This document shows positions 6,015 through 12,098 of a DNA stretch of 12,098 nt, piece by piece. The DNA comes from Candidatus Sericytochromatia bacterium. GTDB lineage: Bacteria > Cyanobacteriota > Sericytochromatia > UBA7694. The stretch covers positions 1-12,098 of the forward strand of contig CAJYHH010000073.1 in assembly GCA_913773825.1 (NCBI GenBank). The letters are read 5' to 3'. The notes beneath the pieces are model-generated. The model saw only the letters and a list, made by a program, of their open reading frames with translations. It searched no databases and was not told the origin of the DNA. Both the position numbers and the translations under genes were made by a program. The number at the start of each line of letters is the position of its first letter. Position 1 is the first letter of the stretch.

Positions 6015-6932
6015 TTAAAATAAGAACCCGGCTTTAAGCGCCAGAAAAATCGTGCTGTCTTGAGGACGGCCAAAAATATCCCAGTTCCAAAAACTGGCTT
6101 CAATTCCGAGTAAACCGCGAGTGCCTAAATAAACATCCAGCCCCATCACACCCACGGGAGAAAACTTAAAGCCGCTTTGATAACTGCGTGTGCGGGTTGT
6201 TGTTGCTTGAGGAGTACTTGTCGATCCCGTTGTATTGGTTGCAGCTTGTGGTTCCACGCCATTAATTAAGGCTGGAGCATCAAAATAAGAACCGATATTG
6301 GCCCGCACACCAGCATAAGGAACAAAAGGATGAAACTGATAATAACGGCCATAAAAGCCCAATTCAGCCCCAATAAACTGAGCATCTGGCTGAGCCGGAT
6401 TGAGTTTTTGCTGAGCCCCCAGGCTGCTTGGCGCAATTTCAGGATAATCGCTGAAGATACTGGTAATACCCGATGCGGCTGGTTTAACAGGTTCTTTAAA
6501 TGTCACCCTCGCCAAACTAAAACCAGCACTCCAGCCAAACTCAAGATTAATCGGACTGGTGAATTCATAAAATAAAGGTGATTCAAGGCCAACTGTTAAA
6601 AACTGATGGTGAAAACGAACACTGCGCTCAATCGCGCCGCTTGTATCATTAAGTCGGGGCAAATCTAAAAGCTCATAAAGGCTGATCACGCGCAGATAAA
6701 AACGGCTAAAGCCATGATTAGGACTTTCACCCTGCAGGGACAATGAATAAAACTGACGGTCACCGGGCTCTTCAAGTCCCAAGGGTAAACCACTTGAAAG
6801 AACAGGACCCAGGCGAAAGTCTTCACCGGTTTCCATACCGCGCAGAGCAGTCGCAGCCTGAGCTGGAAGTGTAAGCAGTGTGCACAGGCCTAGAGCTAGC
6901 ACACCGGCACGGCGGTGCACAGCAACCTGCAT
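6015..6932 (-). CDS. Secreted protein, probable outer-membrane beta-barrel (305 aa)
   Basis: A clear signal peptide is present: HRR at 6-8, hydrophobic core AGVLALGLCTLLTLP (9-23), and A-Q-A cleavage after residue 26. The mature part is rich in Gly, aromatic residues and alternating polar/hydrophobic segments (FYLRVISLYELL, LEFGWSAGFSLARVTF, GAELGFYGRYYQF, GVMGLDVYL). It ends ALKAGFLF, with the terminal Phe typical of BAM-inserted outer-membrane proteins. I recognise no specific family. A Thr/Ser/Ala-rich stretch around 231-248 could be a surface loop. The ATG overlaps the TGA of the upstream SPOR gene by one base (TGATG, minus strand). No Shine-Dalgarno is obvious, so it is probably translationally coupled. 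Barrel topology is inferred by eye; a periplasmic beta-rich protein is the alternative. Confidence 0.75.
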   Translation of the reverse strand: MQVAVHRRAGVLALGLCTLLTLPAQAATALRGMETGEDFRLGPVLSSGLPLGLEEPGDRQFYSLSLQGESPNHGFSRFYLRVISLYELLDLPRLNDTSGAIERSVRFHHQFLTVGLESPLFYEFTSPINLEFGWSAGFSLARVTFKEPVKPAASGITSIFSDYPEIAPSSLGAQQKLNPAQPDAQFIGAELGFYGRYYQFHPFVPYAGVRANIGSYFDAPALINGVEPQAATNTTGSTSTPQATTTRTRSYQSGFKFSPVGVMGLDVYLGTRGLLGIEASFWNWDIFGRPQDSTIFLALKAGFLF

Positions 6933-7582
6933 CAGGGTGTGGCTTTTCGGACTATCACTTCATAGCCCTGTTGGGTAATTTCCTGAGCCAGAGCTAAAGC
7001 ATTGTCTTCGTTTTCATATACGCCAAGCTGCAGGCGAAATCGCCCATTATCATCAACAATCAAAGGGCCATACCCCTTGGCGCTAAGCTGACCCGAAACC
7101 TGTTGCGCTTCTTCACGGCTGCTATAAGAGCCAACCTGAACCCGAAAAGCGACAGGTGTATTAGCAGCAGCTGTCGCAACAGCAGTTGGAGCAGGCGTAG
7201 CCGTACGGGCAGGGGTAGCAACGGCTGTTGCGGCCGGAGCTGAAGCTGTTTTTTGAACAGAGGCCATCGCAGCGGGGCTATTGCCTATTACGGGCGAACT
7301 GGCTGGCTGCGTGCCTGTATTGCTCGTTGCGTTACCACTGGCAGGAACGCCCAGACCACCGGCATTACCAGCTGGAGTGGGCGTCAACATCAGCTTCGGT
7401 GTATCTGTGGTTGGGAAGTTGCGCGTATTGATTTTACTGGTGAGCATATAGAAAAACCAGAAAGATCCGGTAAAGGCCAAAATCGACAAAATAATGACGA
7501 TGGGCCAAAAGGGGTCAGCCTTTTTCTTCTTTTTTTTTGCTTTTTTCGGAGAAGAAGCAGGCGGTTTTGCGGGACTAGTCAT
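6932..7582 (-). CDS. SPOR-domain membrane protein (216 aa)
   Basis: The architecture is typical of envelope SPOR proteins. It has a cytoplasmic Lys-rich head (KKAKKKKKK, 13-21), one transmembrane helix (about 27-47, PIVIILSILAFTGSFWFFYM), a long Ala/Thr/Pro/Ser linker (50-142) and a C-terminal SPOR domain (about 145-213). The SPOR pattern FRVQVGSYSSREEAQQ, then FRLQLGVYENEDNALALAQE and GYEVIV is clear. SPOR domains bind glycan strands stripped of stem peptides, usually at the division septum, so a role in cell-wall remodelling or division is inferred. The basic head next to the helix gives an N-in orientation. The Lys codons contain a run of nine A on the coding strand (7538-7530), a possible slippage site. 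Its stop overlaps the start of the downstream beta-barrel-like gene, so it is the first gene of a coupled pair. Confidence 0.92.
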   Translation of the reverse strand: MTSPAKPPASSPKKAKKKKKKADPFWPIVIILSILAFTGSFWFFYMLTSKINTRNFPTTDTPKLMLTPTPAGNAGGLGVPASGNATSNTGTQPASSPVIGNSPAAMASVQKTASAPAATAVATPARTATPAPTAVATAAANTPVAFRVQVGSYSSREEAQQVSGQLSAKGYGPLIVDDNGRFRLQLGVYENEDNALALAQEITQQGYEVIVRKATP

Positions 7583-7739
7583 GCGCTTAATTTCTACCTG
7601 TTGCGTTGCGGGATGCGGCAGCCATTGAAAATCCTACCATATTTTAGCTCCAGAAGGTGTTTTCACGCTTTGAGCATCTTATTCTGAGTCATTCTGAAAT
7701 CAACTTAAAATTAACAAAAGCGCCTAGGCATAAGCAATT

Positions 7740-7785
7740 GTCTTTTGTCAGTCAGCAACAGGTCTTTGGTCAAGTCTTTGGTAAA
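7740..7785 (+). repeat. Three direct copies of a 12-bp element upstream of the GT2-TPR promoter
   Basis: GTCTTTTGTCAG (7740-7751), GTCTTTGGTCAA (7762-7773) and GTCTTTGGTAAA (7774-7785) are near-identical. Copy starts are 22 and 12 bp apart, close to two helical turns and one. The last copy abuts the -35 region of an extended -10 promoter. The layout resembles tandem boxes bound by OmpR/PhoB-type response regulators, but the factor is unknown. Confidence 0.5.
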
Positions 7786-7802
7786 GAAGGCATAGTGCTA
7801 AG

Positions 7803-7811
7803 TGGTACAAT
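7803..7811 (+). promoter_or_regulatory. Predicted extended -10 promoter of the GT2-TPR / CgeB-like operon
   Basis: TGGTACAAT is a TG-N-TACAAT extended -10 element, with five of six bases in the hexamer. No consensus -35 lies 17 bp upstream; instead the direct repeats end there, which suggests activator dependence. The predicted start near 7818 leaves a leader of about 79 nt. Confidence 0.45.
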
Positions 7812-7881
7812 GAGGATTGCCGTTTCAAACCAGTTTTATGATTGAGCGTGCGCTTCATTGATTTTTAGATGTCTTCTTTAG

Positions 7882-7887
7882 AAAGGG
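7882..7887 (+). promoter_or_regulatory. Shine-Dalgarno for the GTG start of the GT2-TPR gene
   Basis: AAAGGG lies 9 nt before the GTG at 7897. No in-frame ATG stands nearby, and the conserved GT2 core starts only about 28 residues later, so this GTG is the best start. Confidence 0.65.
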
Positions 7888-7896
7888 ACTCGCCAC

Positions 7897-9927
7897 GTGG
7901 CTAAGGACTACCGTTATCTGCTTCAGGATCTGCAGCGTGCAGAGGATCGTACCCGCCCCAAACTTAACCCCGATCAGAAACTCAGCCTCTGTATGATCGC
8001 CCGTAATGAAGAAGGATATATCGGTGACGCCCTTAAAAGTGTTCAGGGTCTGGTCGACGAAATTATCGTTGTTGACACAGGTTCAGCTGACCGCACCGTT
8101 GAAATCGCAAAAGAAAATGGCGCAAAAGTCTTCTTTATGGAATGGCAGCATGATTTTGCTGCAGCTCGTAATGAAGCACTTAAACATGCGACTGGTGACT
8201 GGGTACTGATTCTGGATGCTGATGAACGTGTCCCTGATGATCTCAAAGATAATTTGCGCTCTCTGCTGATTCCGACTGATCAGCCGATTTCTTATCTGCT
8301 TTATATTCGCAATTATCTGCACGAAGGTGATGAAGGCTCCGTACTGGGTCACTATATGGTTCGTCTCTTCAGAAAAACACCCGAAACACGCTTTTTCGGA
8401 GTTATTCATGAGCAGCTTTACCCTAACTGGGGTGAAGTCACCATCCCCGAAAACTCATTTTTTATCAACCATCTTGGCTATTCAAAACAAGACAAAAAAG
8501 TCGATAAAATTGAAAACCGCAATCTGCCCCTGATTTTAAAAGCACTGGATGAAACACGTGGCAAAAATCCAGCACTCTACAGCTTCTATTCTTTTTATAT
8601 GGGTTCTTCACTGCAAAACGCAGGCGAAGTCAAAAAATGGCTAAAAGAATCCATTGATAGCTGTCCAGATCCCCGTAAAGCAGCTCATATTCCAGTTGCT
8701 TACTTAGACTATATGCGCGTGATGTATTACACACGTGACTTTGAACCTGCAATGGAAATTGCCAAACAGGCTCTTGAGCGTGTTCCAGAAATCGAAAATT
8801 ACCCCGATTTTTGGGACTTCTACGGCATTCTCTTTTTAGCTGTTCAGAACTATGATCAAGCGATTGAAGCTTTTCAGAAAGCTCGAAAACTTGTTGAAAC
8901 CAAAGCTGAAGAATCGATTTTCTTTGCGACTCACACCAGCCGTATTGGTAGCTGGGGAACCTTAATGAATATGGGGCTGGCTTACGCTCTAAAAGGCGAA
9001 CAGCATACGGCCCAGGACTATTTCCGTCAAAGTATTGAGGCCTATCCCTCAGAAGATAAAACGATTGTCTCTCGACGCATTGATGAGATTATGGGCAACC
9101 CTCAACTGACACAAGCTTATTTTGAAGAGCGGGTTGCAGGCGATCAGCGCAGTGAATACGATATGAAAGTCCTGTCTAATATTTATCTTAAACAGGAAAT
9201 GCCCTTTGAAGCGCTGATGCTTCAGTCAGAGCTTCATGGGCCAGAAAAAACCATTCAAACTGCCTTAAGCCTTGCTCAGACTTATGAACAGCATCAGCGT
9301 TTTGATCTGGCTCGTAAAACTTATGAAGGCGTTTTATCTTTAGAACCCCAACATTTGGCCGCTCGTTTAGGTCAACGTGGTTTAGAGCTACTTGAAAATC
9401 AACAGCGTCCCGAACCAGAAGAACTGGTTCAGTTCGAACGCAGTTGTCAGACGCAGGCTGACTGGCAAGCGCTTGGCAATTTCTGTTTGCGCTTTGGTCT
9501 GCTTGAGCCTGCAGCAGAAGCTTTTAAACAAGTTTTAGTAGACAAACCTGAGGATTACGACGCAAACCTCTATCTTGCTTTAGTTGAACAAGAGCAGCAA
9601 AACACAGACGCTGCGCAAGAACGGCTGCGGCGTCTGATCAAACAAGCTCCTGAACAACTTCCGGCTTATACCCAGCTTGGCAATCTCAGTCTGTTTTTGG
9701 GACAGTTTAGTGAAGCCGAAAAGCTTTTCAGTACGGCACTTGAACTGAATACAGCACCCGATTGGTACAGTTTTTATGCACTTGGTGTCGCTTTATCTGG
9801 TCAAGAGCGCTTTGATGAAGCTGAAGTGGAGCTTGGCAAATCACTTAAATTAGCGCCTGGTCATGCTGCGCCAAATAATTTGCTGGCCTTGATCAATCAG
9901 GCCAGACAATCTGCTGGCCAGGCCTGA
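7897..9927 (+). CDS. GT2-family glycosyltransferase with C-terminal TPR repeats (676 aa)
   Basis: Residues 28 to about 200 form a GT-A fold glycosyltransferase of the SunS/WaaE-like GT2 group: LSLCMIARNEEGYIGDALKS (29-48), VDEIIVVDTGSADRT (53-67), DFAAARNEAL (86-95), the metal-binding D-x-D in LDADE (106-110, D107 and D109), and the acceptor-side FFGVIHEQL (166-174). All expected catalytic landmarks are present. After a helical bridge (225-300), TPR-like repeats follow at about 304-337, 352-385, 453-486, 522-552, 555-587, 590-620 and 625-657. There is no signal peptide or membrane helix, so it acts in the cytoplasm. TPR-linked GT2 enzymes of this kind often glycosylate proteins or peptides; donor and acceptor here are unknown. 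The gene starts with GTG and is followed after 16 nt by the CgeB-like gene, indicating an operon. Confidence 0.93.
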   Translation: MAKDYRYLLQDLQRAEDRTRPKLNPDQKLSLCMIARNEEGYIGDALKSVQGLVDEIIVVDTGSADRTVEIAKENGAKVFFMEWQHDFAAARNEALKHATGDWVLILDADERVPDDLKDNLRSLLIPTDQPISYLLYIRNYLHEGDEGSVLGHYMVRLFRKTPETRFFGVIHEQLYPNWGEVTIPENSFFINHLGYSKQDKKVDKIENRNLPLILKALDETRGKNPALYSFYSFYMGSSLQNAGEVKKWLKESIDSCPDPRKAAHIPVAYLDYMRVMYYTRDFEPAMEIAKQALERVPEIENYPDFWDFYGILFLAVQNYDQAIEAFQKARKLVETKAEESIFFATHTSRIGSWGTLMNMGLAYALKGEQHTAQDYFRQSIEAYPSEDKTIVSRRIDEIMGNPQLTQAYFEERVAGDQRSEYDMKVLSNIYLKQEMPFEALMLQSELHGPEKTIQTALSLAQTYEQHQRFDLARKTYEGVLSLEPQHLAARLGQRGLELLENQQRPEPEELVQFERSCQTQADWQALGNFCLRFGLLEPAAEAFKQVLVDKPEDYDANLYLALVEQEQQNTDAAQERLRRLIKQAPEQLPAYTQLGNLSLFLGQFSEAEKLFSTALELNTAPDWYSFYALGVALSGQERFDEAEVELGKSLKLAPGHAAPNNLLALINQARQSAGQA

Positions 9928-9943
9928 TCCAGATTAACGGGAA

Positions 9944-12098
9944 ATGCTAGCGCCTCCTTGTCGCTTGCTGATCGGTCCGTTGTTTAATCCGGATCTGATC
10001 GGCGCTTATGCTGATCATCCTGATGTAAAGCTTTTTATGCCGATTTCAAGCTTTACTGAAAATTATGCTTATGATCTGGTTTATGATCCCGAGCAAATTC
10101 GACATTTTAACCAGATTTTAGAAGGGCTCCCGGCTGGTTGGGAGCCCGATCTGGTGATTTGGTGGGATCCGGTTTATCAAGCTCTACCGCCTGGCATTGA
10201 AGATTGTCCATATCCCACAGCTTTGATTCCGGGTGACTGGAATCTGGCTTTTTTAAGCGTATTACAAAGTGCGCGCTGTTTTGACGCTGTTTTTGCAGAT
10301 GGTCGCCTAGGGCCGATTCTCAAACAAGCAGGCCTTTCAAAAGTCTTGCACTGGCCTGGTTTTGCTTACGATTCTCGCAAAATTTATCGTGAACAGCTCA
10401 CAACTGAACGGCCTTATGACATCTGCTTTATTGGCAATATGAACCCCAGCATTCATCCACGTCGCAGCCGTTACCTAGCTGAAGTGCTCAAATTGCAAAA
10501 TCGCTATCGTTTGTTTTTGCGCCAAGGCGTCTGGGGTGATGATTATCGCCAGGCCCTTAACCAAAGTCGGATTGTGTTGAATTACACGATTTGCCAAGTG
10601 ATGAACATGCGAGCTTACGAAGCTCCAGCCTGTGGTGCCTTACTTTTTATAGAAGCTGAAAATCAGGAAGTCAGAGAAATTTTTAGTGATGGCATTAGCT
10701 GTGTACTTTATACGGCTGACAATTTGCTTGAAAAACTTGAGTACTATCTGGAACATGAGGATAAACGGGCTCAAATAGCAGATACAGGCTGGCAAATTGT
10801 CCAAGCCTATAGCTATGAACGTCATTTTGAACGCCTGCTAACCCAGATTCCTGAATTATTATCTGGTCTAAACGGATCTCCGGCTGAGCGGCGTCCTGCC
10901 CTCAAGCAAAATCCAGTTAGACGTCGTTTACTGGCACTGAACCAAATGGCGGGTAGCAATCGCCAGGGTGCCATCCAAGCAGCGCTTTATCTTGATGAAT
11001 TACGCGCTTTGATCGCAGCTGGCATTACCCAAGATCAACTCTGGGAACTCAACGCTGTCCTGGTCATGCTTTTTCCCTATCTTGATGAAAATCAGCAATT
11101 GTTGCCGATCTACAGTACTTCCCTGCAGGAGTTGCGAGACGGATTTGAAGCAGCTCTACAGCTTGCACCAGAACATCCTGTTTTGCATTATCACTTTGCC
11201 TTACTTAGCGAATATCTCAATCAAAAAGAACAAGCGCTCTGGTCTTACTCACGCAGCATTGAATTGATGGCTCAAGGTAAAAGCAGCAGCCTGCTTGAAT
11301 TTAGAGATTTTATTTTACCGTTTAACAAAAGTGGACGTGGAACAGATCAAAGTGTCTTTGAATGGGAGCGGATCAGCTATGAAAGCATTGAGCAAAATAT
11401 TAGCCCAGCATCCAGCTATATCCATCTACTTTGCTCTTCAATCTGGCAACGGATTGCCCAGATTTTAAGACGTCAAAATCGTTATGACAAAGCCCTGATT
11501 GCTTATCGTAATGCTTTTGAAAACACCCCCAGAGCAAGTCTTTTACTCGCCATCTGCCAACTCTATCCGTTTTTAAATCGTACTGAAGAAATCATTCCCG
11601 AGTTTAAGCGGATGCTTGAAGTACAGCCTTTGATGATCAGCTACCTTTCTGAAGTCCTGACCCCTGATCTGCTCATTCGCCATGCCGTAGAGATTAAAAC
11701 ATGGGTAGAGACTTATTTTCAGATTTACCCTGAACTCAAACCACTTAGTGTCTTAGCTCAACTTGTACTCTACGCTGAATCAGGTCATTCAGCACCCTGG
11801 CCCTGGAAAAATCTATTAACGGTAGATTTAAGCCCGTTTTTTTATCAGGCCCTTTGCCTTATCCTTCAGCGTTTTGAATCAAGTCTGGGACTACAAGCAT
11901 TACAAGCGCTGCGTCAGCCCTGGCCCTTACAGTGGCGTTTAGCAAGTGAAGTAATCCCAGAACTCGATCAGCACTGTGGTTTTTACTGGTCAGAACACGT
12001 TTCTGCCATTATTCTAAGTGAAACAGGCTCAGATGTTGTGAGGGTCTATGATCATCCCAGTGCGCTAAATCTTTTCCCTCAACAGCAAATTGGACCTG
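9944..12098 (+). CDS. CgeB-like glycosyltransferase with C-terminal helical repeats, truncated by window edge
   Basis: The frame is open from the ATG at 9944 to the last base (718 complete codons), so the C-terminus is missing. Residues 1-150 resemble the N-terminal domain of CgeB-like proteins (PDLVIWWDP, 68-76; LIPGDWN, 94-100). Residues 155-300 match the CgeB-type GT-B donor domain (Glyco_trans_1_2): YDICFIGNMNPSIHPRRSRY (158-177), ALNQSRIVLNY (204-214), MNMRAYEAPACGALLF (220-235), FSDGISCVLY (247-256), YYLEHEDKRAQIADTGWQIV (267-286) and YSYERHFERLL (289-299). From about 330 on the protein is helical with TPR-like pairs (about 412-440 and 510-528). The part after 680 may begin another domain. 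An in-frame TAA at 9935 rules out a longer start; only a weak GGGA precedes the ATG. It probably modifies the same target or glycan as the GT2-TPR enzyme upstream; this is inference. Confidence 0.86.
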   Translation, partial: MLAPPCRLLIGPLFNPDLIGAYADHPDVKLFMPISSFTENYAYDLVYDPEQIRHFNQILEGLPAGWEPDLVIWWDPVYQALPPGIEDCPYPTALIPGDWNLAFLSVLQSARCFDAVFADGRLGPILKQAGLSKVLHWPGFAYDSRKIYREQLTTERPYDICFIGNMNPSIHPRRSRYLAEVLKLQNRYRLFLRQGVWGDDYRQALNQSRIVLNYTICQVMNMRAYEAPACGALLFIEAENQEVREIFSDGISCVLYTADNLLEKLEYYLEHEDKRAQIADTGWQIVQAYSYERHFERLLTQIPELLSGLNGSPAERRPALKQNPVRRRLLALNQMAGSNRQGAIQAALYLDELRALIAAGITQDQLWELNAVLVMLFPYLDENQQLLPIYSTSLQELRDGFEAALQLAPEHPVLHYHFALLSEYLNQKEQALWSYSRSIELMAQGKSSSLLEFRDFILPFNKSGRGTDQSVFEWERISYESIEQNISPASSYIHLLCSSIWQRIAQILRRQNRYDKALIAYRNAFENTPRASLLLAICQLYPFLNRTEEIIPEFKRMLEVQPLMISYLSEVLTPDLLIRHAVEIKTWVETYFQIYPELKPLSVLAQLVLYAESGHSAPWPWKNLLTVDLSPFFYQALCLILQRFESSLGLQALQALRQPWPLQWRLASEVIPELDQHCGFYWSEHVSAIILSETGSDVVRVYDHPSALNLFPQQQIGP

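Larger units (their letters stand above)
7583..7896. promoter_or_regulatory. Divergent intergenic region (314 bp) between the SPOR and GT2-TPR genes
   Basis: This gap carries control elements for two diverging operons and no convincing gene. Rightward it holds the direct repeats and extended -10 promoter listed separately. Leftward, TAAAAT on the minus strand (7646-7641) could be a -10 for the SPOR gene, but no good -35 is visible. ATTCTGA occurs twice at a 10-bp period (7681-7687 and 7691-7697). A 62-codon frame at 7657-7845 lacks an RBS and is not believed. Confidence 0.6.

Noticed and set aside
7657..7845. 62-codon frame in the divergent intergenic region
   Set aside because: It starts with GTG without an RBS, spans the direct repeats and the extended -10 promoter, and shows no recognisable protein pattern.
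10640..11267. Short open frames inside the CgeB-like gene (10640-10825 minus, 11082-11267 plus)
   Set aside because: The continuous frame from 9944 to the window end encodes a recognisable glycosyltransferase, so these are shadows.

Overview
This 12.1 kb window comes from a bacterial chromosome of mid-range GC content. The organism is most likely diderm. The evidence is a secreted 305-residue protein that looks like an outer-membrane beta-barrel and ends in the aromatic FLF, next to a membrane-anchored SPOR-domain protein. GatB implies transamidation-dependent tRNA charging, which excludes E. coli-like enterobacteria. The exact lineage cannot be read from the sequence. The many TPR-fused glycosyltransferases would suit a deep-branching diderm such as a non-photosynthetic relative of cyanobacteria, but that is a low-confidence guess. 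I see no phage, transposon, CRISPR, tRNA or rRNA.

Layout. (1) 1-720 (+) is the C-terminal end of an O-GlcNAc-transferase-like (GT41/SPINDLY) protein cut by the left edge. (2) 842-1225 (+) is a short DUF2237 gene with its own promoter. It ends at a hairpin terminator shared with the convergent gene. (3) 1327-2418 (-) holds a membrane-anchored 119-residue unknown, then a YvbH-like PH-domain protein. (4) 2641-6004 (+) is a likely operon: an unknown 85-residue protein, gatB, and a secreted TPR protein. It is preceded by an extended -10 promoter with an 8-bp inverted repeat just upstream. (5) 6015-7582 (-) is a translationally coupled pair: the SPOR-domain protein, then the beta-barrel-like protein. 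(6) 7583-7896 is a divergent intergenic stretch with an extended -10 promoter and three direct copies of a 12-bp element. (7) 7897-12098 (+) is a tandem pair: a GT2 glycosyltransferase with a TPR tail, then a CgeB-like GT-B glycosyltransferase with a helical-repeat tail that runs off the right edge.

Themes. Three glycosyltransferases from three different families, at least two with a visible helical-repeat tail, lie within 12 kb. Two of them are adjacent and probably co-transcribed. This suggests a protein or surface-structure glycosylation locus, for example of flagellin or another surface protein, but no acceptor is visible. The SPOR/beta-barrel pair and the secreted TPR protein suggest envelope functions interleaved with housekeeping translation (gatB). 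Nothing here is demonstrably a new system. The best candidates for follow-up are the glycosyltransferase cluster and the direct-repeat element in front of it.
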